The notes under the pieces were generated by a model. It saw only the letters and a list, made by a program, of their open reading frames with translations, made no database searches and was not told the DNA's origin. Shown piece after piece: positions 34,428 to 43,162 of a stretch of 64,000 nt of DNA. The DNA is from Desulfovibrio subterraneus. Its GTDB lineage: Bacteria > Desulfobacterota > Desulfovibrionia > Desulfovibrionales > Desulfovibrionaceae. Made by a program: the position numbers and the translations under genes. Each line of letters begins with the position of its first letter. Position 1 is the stretch's first letter. The stretch covers positions 124,001 through 188,000 of the forward strand of contig NZ_BLVO01000012.1 in assembly GCF_013340285.1 (NCBI RefSeq), written 5' to 3'.

Positions 34428-35158
34428 TGGTCATTGCAGTACTCTCCGATATTCATGGCAATCTTGAAGCCTTTCAAAGCGTGCTTGCGGATATGGACGC
34501 ACAGGTGCCGCCGCCTGCGGAGATCTTATCGCTCGGCGACAATCTCGGCTATGGTCCTGACCCGGAAGCCTGTGTGCAGCTCGTGCGCGAGCGGGGCATT
34601 CATTCCGTCATGGGCAATCATGAGCTCGGCGTTGCCCGTTCGAAATACCGCAGCTGGTTCAATTCCCAGTCACGTGAGGCTTTGCAGCGCACATGCGAGC
34701 TGGTGAGCCCGGAAACAGTGGATTACATTGCGGGTCTGCCCATGGCGCTGTCAAAGCATGATGCCCTGTTTGTGCATGGCCTGCCGCCGGATTCCGCGCT
34801 CAAGTATCTGTACGAGCTGGATTCAAAGCAGATTCAGGCGCTTTTCGGCACTTTCAACGAATCCATCGCCTTTATCGGGCACACGCACGAGCTTGAGCTT
34901 GTGGAACTGGAGCCGGACGGTATTTTCCGTCGTCCTCTGGTTGAAGGACTGCATTGTCTGGACAGGAACACACGCTATATTGTGAACATCGGGGCGGTGG
35001 GACAGCCGCGTGACGGCGACCGCAGGGCCAAATACGTGCTCTGGGATACGGAAACGTGGGAACTGCAAGTACGCTTTATCAAGTACGACGTGCAGACCAC
35101 GGTCAAGAAATTCAAGGAAGCCGGCATGCCGCAGCGCTATGCCGAACGGCTTCTGTAA
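34427..35158 (+). CDS. Metallophosphoesterase (calcineurin-like, YfcE/MJ0936 type)
   Basis: The 243-residue product shows the five phosphoesterase motifs: AVLSDIHGN (D-x-H), SLGDNLGYGP (G-D-x-x), VMGNHELG (G-N-H-E), a central FVHGLP and FIGHTHELE (G-H-x-H). Such proteins cleave phosphodiesters or phosphoproteins; a PPP-like role against the neighbouring kinase is possible. The frame is open upstream, but ATG 34427 fits the family start. No Shine-Dalgarno is seen. It ends 20 bases before the kinase gene, suggesting a common transcript. Confidence 0.85.
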   Translation: MVIAVLSDIHGNLEAFQSVLADMDAQVPPPAEILSLGDNLGYGPDPEACVQLVRERGIHSVMGNHELGVARSKYRSWFNSQSREALQRTCELVSPETVDYIAGLPMALSKHDALFVHGLPPDSALKYLYELDSKQIQALFGTFNESIAFIGHTHELELVELEPDGIFRRPLVEGLHCLDRNTRYIVNIGAVGQPRDGDRRAKYVLWDTETWELQVRFIKYDVQTTVKKFKEAGMPQRYAERLL

Positions 35159-35178
35159 TCCATATTGTCGGTACTCTC

Positions 35179-36621
35179 ATGAAAATTGGCCGGTACGAAG
35201 TGCGCGGGCTGCTCGGCAGGGGCGGCATGGGCGCGGTTTACAAGGTTGCGCAGCCTGTGACGGGCCGCATTGCGGCGCTCAAGTTGCTGCGGCCCGCAGA
35301 TATTCTCGAAGACCATGTGGGGCTGGAATCCCTTGCCGCCAAGTTCGAGAAGGAAGCGACCATGATGGCCTCGCTGGATCATCCCAACATCGCCTCGGTG
35401 TGGGATTATGATACGGCGTATGTGGCAGGGGCCACACGGCCCTTTTTCGTCATGGAATATTATTGCCTGAACCTCGGCATGCTCATGGGCGAAATTTACA
35501 GGGTGGAAGCTCCCACCCGAAGGCTGCCGCTGGAGCGGGCCGTATCGTATGCGCTGCAGACCCTTGATGCGCTCGACCGCATGCATCATGCGGGTGTGGT
35601 GCACCGTGATGTGAAGCCCTTCAACATCATGATCACGGGCCATGACGAGGTGAAACTCATAGATTTCGGCCTGTCCCGGCTGCGGGGTGAGACGCCGGGC
35701 ATGGAACCGGGCAATGTGAAGGTGGGCTCGCCATATTATGCCCCGCCCGAGCAGGAGCACGACCCTGACGGCGTGGACGGCAGGGCGGACCTGTACCCCG
35801 TGGGCATCATGCTCTACCGCATGCTGACCGGTGTACTGCCCAACGATGAAGAACTTCTTGCGCAGCACGGCGGGACCATTCCTGCAGCGAGCAGCTACAG
35901 CGAAGACCTTGACGATGCGTGGGATGCCTTTTTCATCCGCGCCACAGCACCGGACCCCGCCGACAGATTTGCCGATGCCCGCGCCATGGCGGCGGAACTT
36001 GCCCGCCTGCGTGACAGATGGCGGGCCAGAATCCGCAGCGTATGCAGCCTGCTGGATGATGAGGGCATTGTTTCCCCCCCGTGCGTGGCAGATGCTCTGC
36101 GTGCCGAACCCTGCAAGGCAGGGGTGGGCAGCGCGCGGGAGCGCTTCGGGCTGGATGAGCTGTGGCGGCCCCGTTGCATGGGCCGGCCTTCTCAGGTTGT
36201 CGGGCAGCTAGCGGATAAAGGAGATGGCACCGTGCTGGATGCCGCATCGCGCCGTATGTGGCAGAAGCAGGGCAGCGATTATCCCCTTACGTGGCCGGAA
36301 GCCGGAGACTATGTGGCATGGCTCAACGAAACTGCCTATGCCGGACACAGCGACTGGCGCCTGCCCACGGTTGATGAGCTAGCCACCATCATGGAAGAGC
36401 CGCCCATGCTCGGCGGTTACTGCATGGCTTCGGTGTTCCGCGACGGGGCAGAGAATGCCTCGGGATCCGGTTCCGTGTACGATGCCTCACGCGACTCGCT
36501 CTGGACGTGTGACCGGAAGTCGTATATGGCGGCATGGTTCGTAAGTACGACAATGGGCTTTGTCGGGTGGCAGGACGATACCTGCCGCTTTGGCGTGCGC
36601 GCGGTGCGAACCGTGGCGTGA
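35179..36621 (+). CDS. Ser/Thr protein kinase with C-terminal DUF1566 domain
   Basis: The 480-residue product carries a complete Hanks-type kinase: glycine loop GRGGMGAV (13-20), Lys35 in IAALKLL, catalytic loop HRDVKPFN (141-148), DFG (161-163) and YAPPE activation segment. Residues about 350-475 match DUF1566 (Lcl C-terminal), with MWQKQGSDYPLTWPEAGDYV and HSDWRLPTVDELATI, a lectin-like fold often linked to formylglycine-type or signalling proteins. There is no transmembrane helix, so the kinase is cytosolic and the DUF1566 part is not extracellular here. It pairs with the upstream metallophosphoesterase. Confidence 0.9.
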   Translation: MKIGRYEVRGLLGRGGMGAVYKVAQPVTGRIAALKLLRPADILEDHVGLESLAAKFEKEATMMASLDHPNIASVWDYDTAYVAGATRPFFVMEYYCLNLGMLMGEIYRVEAPTRRLPLERAVSYALQTLDALDRMHHAGVVHRDVKPFNIMITGHDEVKLIDFGLSRLRGETPGMEPGNVKVGSPYYAPPEQEHDPDGVDGRADLYPVGIMLYRMLTGVLPNDEELLAQHGGTIPAASSYSEDLDDAWDAFFIRATAPDPADRFADARAMAAELARLRDRWRARIRSVCSLLDDEGIVSPPCVADALRAEPCKAGVGSARERFGLDELWRPRCMGRPSQVVGQLADKGDGTVLDAASRRMWQKQGSDYPLTWPEAGDYVAWLNETAYAGHSDWRLPTVDELATIMEEPPMLGGYCMASVFRDGAENASGSGSVYDASRDSLWTCDRKSYMAAWFVSTTMGFVGWQDDTCRFGVRAVRTVA

Positions 36622-36836
36622 CGCACCCCATTTTTCCCGTTCACGCCTGTTCCGGTCCGGCCTGCAAGTATTTGAGGCCACGACCTGTTCCGGTTCAACC
36701 GGTTTTTCGCAGTGCATGTCGGTTCATTTCAGTTGGCACCGATATGTCGGGCAGAAGGCCGGTGATGCCGGAAAAGGCTCTGCGGGTCACTCCGTTTCGC
36801 CAAGAGCGGACGGATCAGAGAAGAAAGGAGACCGTC

Positions 36837-37526
36837 ATGGGTCATACCATACAGAGAGAATGCACACGTTGCGGCACCTGTTGTGCCAAGGGCGGCCCCG
36901 CCCTGCACGCGGAAGACCTGCCCCGTCTGGAAAAGGGCGCTTTCGGCCGCAAGGATCTTATCACCTTCCGTCGCGGCGAACTGATGCGCGACCAGATTTC
37001 CGGCGAGCTCAAGCCCCTTGAGCAGGAAATCGTCAAGCTGCGCGGCCGCGACAGCAAGACCTGGACCTGCCGTTTTCTGAATATCGTGGATCATCTGTGC
37101 TTCATATATAATGATCGTCCTGCGGAATGCCGCGCACTGGACTGCTGGAATCCCGAAGAAATCACTGCCATGTACGACAAGGGGCGTCTGACCCGTATGG
37201 ACATTGTGGGTGAGGAATCCGGCGTGGCAGAGCTTATCCGGGTGCATGAGGAAAAGTGCGCCTACGACAAGCTTGAGCGCCACGCAGCCGCCTTTGACGA
37301 CAGCGCAGAAACCCGCGAAGCCTTTGCGGAAGCCGTGCGCTTTGACATGGCGTTCCGCGCCGTGGTCTGCGACAAGGCAGGCATTCCGCACGAGGAGCTG
37401 GAATTTTTCTTTGGCCGCACGCTGGCGGATACCGCCCACATGTTCGGTCTGAAGGTGACCGTCACTGACGAAGGTCCGCTCGTTGAGCGCGAGGCCGGTT
37501 GTGAAACAGGTTGCGCGGCAGCCTAG
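36837..37526 (+). CDS. YkgJ-family cysteine-cluster protein
   Basis: The 229-residue product begins with CTRCGTCCAKGGP and continues with CRFLN...CFIYNDRPAECRALDCW, the YkgJ (CxxCxxCC) pattern thought to bind zinc or an iron-sulfur cluster. Function in the family is unknown; it recurs in anaerobes. AAAGGAG lies just before ATG 36837. The tail is Cys/Gly/Ala-rich (EAGCETGCAAA). It is separated by about 215 bases from the kinase and by 59 bases from hldD. Confidence 0.85.
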   Translation: MGHTIQRECTRCGTCCAKGGPALHAEDLPRLEKGAFGRKDLITFRRGELMRDQISGELKPLEQEIVKLRGRDSKTWTCRFLNIVDHLCFIYNDRPAECRALDCWNPEEITAMYDKGRLTRMDIVGEESGVAELIRVHEEKCAYDKLERHAAAFDDSAETREAFAEAVRFDMAFRAVVCDKAGIPHEELEFFFGRTLADTAHMFGLKVTVTDEGPLVEREAGCETGCAAA

Positions 37527-37585
37527 GCCCGCATGAATCCCCGGCTGTTCCCCGCAAGGAGAGGCGGCCCCGACAAGGAGTGACT

Positions 37586-38557
37586 ATGTATATCGTAACC
37601 GGAGGCGCAGGATTCATCGGCAGCGCCATGGTATGGAAGCTCAACGAGATGGGCATCACCGACATCGTGGTGGTGGACAATCTCGCCAGCACGGAAAAGT
37701 GGAAGAACCTCGTCAACCGCACCTACGTGGACTACCTGCACCGCGATGCCTTTCTCGATCTGGTGCTGCACGATGAGATGCCCTGGGACGTAACCGCCAT
37801 CATCCACATGGGCGCGTGTTCCTCCACCACGGAGCGGGATGCCGACTTCCTGATGGACAACAACCTGCGCTACACCAAGGCCATGTGCGAATACGCGCTT
37901 GAGCACGATGCCCGCTTCATCAATGCCAGCTCGGCTGCCACCTATGGTGACGGCGCACTGGGATTTGAAGATTCCGTGGATTCCATGTTCCGACTCAAGC
38001 CTTTGAACATGTACGGATACTCCAAGCAGCTCTTTGATCTCTGGGCGCACCGCGAGGGCGTGCTGGACCGTCTGGCCAGCCTGAAGTTCTTCAACGTTTA
38101 CGGCCCGAACGAATACCACAAGGGCAACATGATGAGCGTTGTCTGCAAGGCGTTTTCGCAGATCGGCGAAACCGGCAAGATGAAGCTCTTCAAGTCTTAC
38201 CATCCCGATTACACGGACGGCGGCCAGAAGCGCGACTTCGTGTACGTGAAGGACTGCGTGGACGCCATGTGGTGGCTGCTTGAGAACCCGCAGGCCAACG
38301 GGCTGTTCAACATCGGCACCGGCACTGCCCGCGAATGGAACGACCTTGCGCGTTCGGTGTTCGCCGCCATGGGCAAGGAGCCGGTCATCGAATACACCGA
38401 GATGCCCGAAGAACTGCGCGGCAAGTACCAGTATTTCACCGAAGCGCCCATGCAGCGCCTGAAGGCTGCCGGATGCCCTGTAACCTTCCGCAGTCTTGAA
38501 GACGGCGCACGCGACTATGTGCAGAACTATCTGGCACAGGCCGACCCGTACCTGTAA
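37586..38557 (+). CDS. hldD: ADP-L-glycero-D-manno-heptose 6-epimerase
   Basis: The 323-residue SDR enzyme starts MYIVTGGAGFIGSAMVWKLN, contains HMGACSSTTERDADFLMDNN, NASSAATYGDG, MYGYSKQLFDLW (Y-x-x-x-K) and FFNVYGPNEYHKGNMMSVV, the specific HldD/RfaD signature. It epimerises ADP-heptose for the LPS inner core. AAGGAG precedes ATG 37586. A strong terminator follows, closing this gene set. Confidence 0.95.
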   Translation: MYIVTGGAGFIGSAMVWKLNEMGITDIVVVDNLASTEKWKNLVNRTYVDYLHRDAFLDLVLHDEMPWDVTAIIHMGACSSTTERDADFLMDNNLRYTKAMCEYALEHDARFINASSAATYGDGALGFEDSVDSMFRLKPLNMYGYSKQLFDLWAHREGVLDRLASLKFFNVYGPNEYHKGNMMSVVCKAFSQIGETGKMKLFKSYHPDYTDGGQKRDFVYVKDCVDAMWWLLENPQANGLFNIGTGTAREWNDLARSVFAAMGKEPVIEYTEMPEELRGKYQYFTEAPMQRLKAAGCPVTFRSLEDGARDYVQNYLAQADPYL

Positions 38558-38580
38558 AATGGGTTGTCCATTGTGAAAGC

Positions 38581-38610
38581 AAAAGGCCGTTCATGTGAAC
38601 GGCCTTTTTT
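38581..38610. terminator. Terminator after hldD
   Basis: AAAAGGCCGTTC (38581-38592) pairs with GAACGGCCTTTT (38597-38608) around loop ATGT. A T-run follows on the + strand and A-run flank allows use in the other direction for the kinase ending at 38625. Confidence 0.92.
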
Positions 38611-38624
38611 ATTGATATTGTCTG

Positions 38625-40094
38625 CTACTGCGGTAGCGGCAGGCTGAGCGTAAGGGTGAGAATGCCTTCTTCCTGCGCCACACTGAGCAGGCCCCCCACG
38701 TCCTTGGCCAGCCGGTAGGCTACGGCAAGGCCGCGCGAAGGACCGGCCTCTTCAAAGGGCATGAGCATCTGTTCACGGTCAAGGGTGATGCTGGTGTGCA
38801 GCGGCGCGCTGACCGCAAGGTGCTGGTGCCCGGGGGTTTCGAAGCTGCGCAGGGTTATGATTTCGCCTGCGGCCATCTGCAGCGCCGCGTTGGTGATGAG
38901 GTTTATGCCTATCTGGGTGAGCAGGTCATGGTCTGACAGCAGCGGAGAGAGTTCTGTGCACAGGTCCATCTGCGGAACAATGCGGTCCCGTGCCAGCTTG
39001 GGGCGCATCATGTCGGCGCAGAATTTCAGGATGCCGTTCAGGGAGCATTCCGCCACGGTCACCGTGACCGGAGTCAGGTATTCCTTCACGCGGTCAAGCT
39101 GCTGCTCAAGGCGTGCGGCTTCCTGCAGGATGATCCCTGTCTCCTGAATGTCCGGATACTTTGCCTGCATGCGTCGGGCAAATCCGCCGAGCGCAAAGAT
39201 GGGATTGCGAAATTCGTGTGCTATTTCGTCGGCCATGGCCCCGAGTGTGTGCAGTTTGGCCCGCTGCACCAGCATTTTGTCCAGAAAGGCGCGTTCGGTC
39301 ACGTCCGTGAGTACGCCTTCCATGCGTCCTGCAAACCCAGTCTCTTCATCGGGCGGGAGAATGCTGATGGATTTTGCCTGCAGCTGCACGGGGTAGCCGT
39401 TCTTGTGCTGGAAGCGGAATTCCTGAAAAAAGGGTGTGCCGGGGTTGGAAAAGGCGTTTGCAAAGGCGTTCTGCACGGCGGTCCGCTCGGCTGCATGCAC
39501 ATTGCCGAGCAGCCAGTCCGGTTCGGAAAGGGCTATCTCGGGCGGGTAGCCCAGTACGGACGCGCTGGTAGTGTTCATGAACTCCAGCTCCAGCCTGCCA
39601 TTCAGGGAAAAGACCACAACGGGCAGGCTCTGCACCAGATTGTAGTAGCGGCTTTCTGCAATGGTCACACGTTCCTTCAGGGACTTCAGCTCCAGACAGT
39701 TGCGCACTGTCTTTTCCAGCATGTCCATGTTGACGATGGGTTTGGTGATGTAATCCCACGCGCCTGATTTGAACGCGGCAATGGCATCATCTATCTCGGC
39801 CCGGCCGGAAACGATGATCACGGGCGTGTTGGGCGATTCTCCGGTCATCATTTCCAGCAGTTTGTTGCCTTCTATGCCCGGTATGCCGAGATCAAGCAGC
39901 ACCACATCCGGTGCTTCCTCGCGGAAAATCTGCAGGCCCGTGAGCCCGTTGTCCGTCTGCAGCACGTTGAATCCGGCGTCTTCCAGCCAATAGGCAATGG
40001 AATCACGCACGACCGGATCGTCTTCCACTGTGAGCACACTGTGAGTGGTGGTTCCGTTTTCCGGAAGATGTATCGCCTGCGATTCCGACTGCAT
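38625..40094 (-). CDS. Hybrid response regulator-PAS-histidine kinase
   Basis: The 489-residue protein has an N-terminal receiver (acid DD at 25-26, phospho-Asp 68 in LLDLGIPG, Lys118 in TKPI), a PAS domain (about 155-275), an H-box with His293 in ADEIAHEFRNPIF, and a C-terminal ATPase domain. The N-box (INLITNAALQM) is present, but the region where DxGxG is expected reads HLAVSAPLHTS, so the nucleotide-binding G1 box appears lost while PFEEA and a G2-like SRGLAVAYRLAKDVGG remain. It may be an impaired or atypical kinase. Start ATG 40094 is preferred over 40154. No partner output regulator is adjacent. Confidence 0.85.
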   Translation of the reverse strand: MQSESQAIHLPENGTTTHSVLTVEDDPVVRDSIAYWLEDAGFNVLQTDNGLTGLQIFREEAPDVVLLDLGIPGIEGNKLLEMMTGESPNTPVIIVSGRAEIDDAIAAFKSGAWDYITKPIVNMDMLEKTVRNCLELKSLKERVTIAESRYYNLVQSLPVVVFSLNGRLELEFMNTTSASVLGYPPEIALSEPDWLLGNVHAAERTAVQNAFANAFSNPGTPFFQEFRFQHKNGYPVQLQAKSISILPPDEETGFAGRMEGVLTDVTERAFLDKMLVQRAKLHTLGAMADEIAHEFRNPIFALGGFARRMQAKYPDIQETGIILQEAARLEQQLDRVKEYLTPVTVTVAECSLNGILKFCADMMRPKLARDRIVPQMDLCTELSPLLSDHDLLTQIGINLITNAALQMAAGEIITLRSFETPGHQHLAVSAPLHTSITLDREQMLMPFEEAGPSRGLAVAYRLAKDVGGLLSVAQEEGILTLTLSLPLPQ

Positions 40095-40221
40095 GAAGGG
40101 CCTCTTTACACTCGAATGGTGCCGCACCGGGCGGCTATTCTGCAACAGTAGCACAATACGGCATGGCCGCCAATGATCAGGGGATGCTTCGCTTGATAAT
40201 CTGCATGCTGCTACCGTTTAT

Positions 40222-42396
40222 TTAGCCCTTGCGCTTGAAAAGCTTCTCCAGCGCATCAATGTCGAATTGCACTACGGCGGGTCTTCCGTGCGGGCAGTAG
40301 GTACGGTCAGGCGTCTTGAGCCACTGGGCAATAAGTCCTGCGGCCTCGTCCGGAGTGAGCTTCTGCCGGGCCTTGATGGCGCTCTTGCAGGCCATGAGCG
40401 CCCACATGTCTTCCATGGACTGCACCTGACCCGAGAGCACCTCGCGCAGAAACTCGCGTGCCTCTGACTGGCTGAGGGATGCGGGAATACCTTTGACGCG
40501 CAGCGAGCCGCCGCCTTCCGTCTGCAGAGAAAAGCCCATTTCGCCCAGTTCTGTCCACATTTCCTGCAGGCGCGCCAATTCGGACGAATGCAGCGGCAGG
40601 CTCATGGGAATGGCCAGCAGCTGCGAAAGCCCCTGCGAGGCATCGCGCAGAATGCGTTGATACAGGATGCGCTCATGCACGGCGTGCTGGTCCAGCAGCA
40701 CCAGCTTGTCGCGGCCCTGCCGGACCACAAGATAGGTATCGCCGATCTGGCCCATGTAGGTCAGGTCGCCGATGCGCATGGCGGTTTCGCCTTCGGTGAA
40801 CGAGGTATCAGTCTGCGCCGGAGAGTCTGGATCGTGCTGTGCGTATGCTGGTTCGTCTGTCTCATGTCCGGCTCGATACTCGGCCCCATGCCCGGCCTGA
40901 TGTCCTGCCTGTTGTCCTGCCTGTTGTCCGGCCTGCTGTCCGTCTTGCGGCGCGGCCTGATGTAAATTGTGTTGGCTGGCCTCAGATGCTTCGCCCTGCA
41001 TATGGTGTGCGGCAGGGGCGGCCATCGGTTCCCGTACGGGCATGGCGGCAGGGGCCATGTCTCGGCGCACTCCCGGCGTCTGGACAAATTCCGTGTGCGT
41101 TGCGGGTGAAGGGGTGCCGCGTTGCGGCATGACGGAGCGATCGTCCATGCTGCCCCAGAAACCGATAGGCTTGGTGGCCGGGCCGCGACCCGTTTCCTGC
41201 GTCCCCTGCGATCCCTGTGTTCGGGCATGAGCCTGATCCCGTTCCGGACCATGCGACTGCCGCTGTGCGAACGCGGAAGAAGGTGCGCCCATGTCGTCTG
41301 CACTCTGTGCAGGATCGCCCACAAAAGGGTCCTGACCCGCCTGTACGGGCTCCAGCGTGGTCAGGGTTTCCAGAGCCTGTTCCACGGCGCGGCGAACAGC
41401 CATGTACACAGCATTTTCATCGCGGAAGCGCACTTCGTTCTTGGCGGGGTGTACGTTGGCATCCACCCACTCGGGGTCGAGTTCAAGGAACAGGGCCACC
41501 TGTGGATATTCCTTGCTGAGCAGGCGTCCCTTGTAGGCATCGCGCGTGGCGCGCAGCATGAGCCTGTCGTTCACGGCGCGGCCGTTCACCCAGAAGAGCA
41601 TGCGGTCCGCGCGGGGCTGGGCCTTTTGCGGATGGCCTGCCAGACCATAGGCGCGGTAGCCCTGTCGGATGTGGTCAAAGGGGAGCATCTCGTCAGTGAT
41701 GGCAGGCGGCCACAGTACGGCAAGCCGGTCGCGCAGCGTCTGGTTGGCAGGAAAACGCCATACCTCACGCTTGCCTATGGAAAACGTCATGCCCACATCG
41801 GGGCGTGCGAGGGCAAGGCGGGCAAGCAGGTCCTGACAACGCTTTGCCTCCGTGCTCTGCGTTTTGAGAAATTTGAGGCGCGCGGGCACGTTGCCGAAGA
41901 GGTTGCGAATTTCCACCAGCGTTCCGCGGTGCAGGGCTGCGGGGCCCTGTTCCTGCACCACGCCATGCAGCACGGATATCTGGTAAGCGTCGGAAGGTAC
42001 GCCGGCAACGCCGGAATCCGGTGCGGAGGTAATGCGGAAGCTGGAAACCGAAGCGATGGAGGGCAGTGCCTCGCCACGAAAACCGTAGCTGCCAATGCGC
42101 ATGAGTTCGTCAAGGTCATAGACCTTGCTGGTGGCGTGGCGGGTTACGGCCAGTTCCAGTTCTTCCTGCGGAATGCCGGAACCGTTGTCGCGGACCATGA
42201 TGAGGGTCTGGCCGCCGTCTTCAATGGTCACGTCTACGTGGGTGGCACCGGCGTCGATGCTGTTTTCCACCAGCTCCTTGATGACGGATGCGGGGCGCTC
42301 AACCACTTCGCCTGCAGCTATCTGGTTCTTCAGTTCCGGAGGCAGGGCCTTTATCTTGCGTCGTTGGGCCGGGGGCGTCGTATGCTCGGTAGTCAT
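40222..42396 (-). CDS. mutL: DNA mismatch repair protein MutL
   Basis: The 724-residue protein has the GHKL ATPase start (IAAGEVVERPASVIKELVEN, DNGSGIP, ATSKVYDLDEL, GFRGEALPSIASVS), a linker with four-residue repeats (QQAG units, 487-502), and a C-terminal endonuclease domain with DQHAVHERILYQ at 569-580, ACKSAIKA and CPHGRP at 701-706. The last Glu of the canonical DQHA-x2-E-x4-E motif is Gln here. It couples MutS recognition to strand incision. It is divergent from fetA, and its ATG has no strong ribosome site. Confidence 0.96.
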   Translation of the reverse strand: MTTEHTTPPAQRRKIKALPPELKNQIAAGEVVERPASVIKELVENSIDAGATHVDVTIEDGGQTLIMVRDNGSGIPQEELELAVTRHATSKVYDLDELMRIGSYGFRGEALPSIASVSSFRITSAPDSGVAGVPSDAYQISVLHGVVQEQGPAALHRGTLVEIRNLFGNVPARLKFLKTQSTEAKRCQDLLARLALARPDVGMTFSIGKREVWRFPANQTLRDRLAVLWPPAITDEMLPFDHIRQGYRAYGLAGHPQKAQPRADRMLFWVNGRAVNDRLMLRATRDAYKGRLLSKEYPQVALFLELDPEWVDANVHPAKNEVRFRDENAVYMAVRRAVEQALETLTTLEPVQAGQDPFVGDPAQSADDMGAPSSAFAQRQSHGPERDQAHARTQGSQGTQETGRGPATKPIGFWGSMDDRSVMPQRGTPSPATHTEFVQTPGVRRDMAPAAMPVREPMAAPAAHHMQGEASEASQHNLHQAAPQDGQQAGQQAGQQAGHQAGHGAEYRAGHETDEPAYAQHDPDSPAQTDTSFTEGETAMRIGDLTYMGQIGDTYLVVRQGRDKLVLLDQHAVHERILYQRILRDASQGLSQLLAIPMSLPLHSSELARLQEMWTELGEMGFSLQTEGGGSLRVKGIPASLSQSEAREFLREVLSGQVQSMEDMWALMACKSAIKARQKLTPDEAAGLIAQWLKTPDRTYCPHGRPAVVQFDIDALEKLFKRKG

Positions 42397-42428
42397 TGTA
42401 TATTCTGTATTTTCGCCTGCAAATCGTC

Positions 42429-42457
42429 ATGACAGCGGGGCGGTGTATGCATATAAT
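42429..42457 (+). promoter_or_regulatory. Promoter for leaderless fetA mRNA
   Basis: ATGACA (42429-42434; five of six -35 consensus bases) is followed after exactly 17 bases by a perfect TATAAT (42452-42457). The start codon ATG 42464 lies 6 bases after the -10, at the expected start site, and no Shine-Dalgarno is present, so the transcript should be leaderless. Confidence 0.8.
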
Positions 42458-42463
42458 GAAATT

Positions 42464-43162
42464 ATGGAAACAATAATCGATTTCGATACCGTCTCATATA
42501 CGTGGCCGGGGGGCAAGGGGCTGCAAGACGTTCGTCTGGCAGTGTCCGGCGGGGACTTTGTGCTCGTGTCCGGACCATCCGGTTCCGGCAAGTCCACACT
42601 GCTCCGGCTGGCGGCGCGGCTTGAGGAGCCTGATTCCGGTACCGTACGATTTGCCGGTGTGCCGCTTGCGGACCTTGATCCGCCAAAGCTCAGAAGGCGC
42701 ATAGGCTATATACAGCAGACTCCGGTGGTCATGGAAGGTTCCGTGCGCGAAAATCTGCTGCTCCCCTATTCCTTTGCGGTGAACAGGGAAGAGGTGCCTC
42801 CTTCAGACACTGTGCTGCAGGACTGGCTGAACAGAGTGGCGCTTGCGCGGGTGGGGCTTGATGATGTGGCCGCCGCGCTTTCCGTGGGACAGAAGCAGCG
42901 TCTGTGCATTATCCGCTCGTTGCTTCTGCGGCCCGAATTGCTGCTCATGGACGAACCCACCAGCGCACTGGACCGTGAGAGCAGGCACATCGTCGAACAG
43001 CTGACGGAAGAGCTCAATAGAGAAGGCATGACCATCATTCTGGTGAGCCATTCCGATTACAGGCCGCAGGTCGCGCATGTGTGCGTGACCGTGAAAGATG
43101 GCCGTGTGGCCCAAGGCGAAGGCCGTATGACGGTGTGCGATGCATCTGTGGAGGTGGTATGA
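42464..43162 (+). CDS. fetA: ABC transporter ATP-binding protein FetA-like
   Basis: The 232-residue ATPase has Walker [11 protein letters not shown]-loop YIQQTPV, signature LSVGQKQRL, Walker [13 protein letters not shown] and switch His in LVSHSDYR. Together with the next gene (UPF0014/FetB permease) it matches FetAB, proposed to export iron and protect against oxidative stress in E. coli; other members may export other substrates. The upstream frame is open but ATG 42464 fits the family. Its stop overlaps the fetB start. Confidence 0.85.
   Translation: METIIDFDTVSYTWPGGKGLQDVRLAVSGGDFVLVSGPSGSGKSTLLRLAARLEEPDSGTVRFAGVPLADLDPPKLRRRIGYIQQTPVVMEGSVRENLLLPYSFAVNREEVPPSDTVLQDWLNRVALARVGLDDVAAALSVGQKQRLCIIRSLLLRPELLLMDEPTSALDRESRHIVEQLTEELNREGMTIILVSHSDYRPQVAHVCVTVKDGRVAQGEGRMTVCDASVEVV

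Noticed and set aside
36622-36836. Terminator after the kinase gene (CCGG-TTCAA-CCGG followed by T5)
   Set aside because: The stem is only 4 bp, so it is too weak to call.
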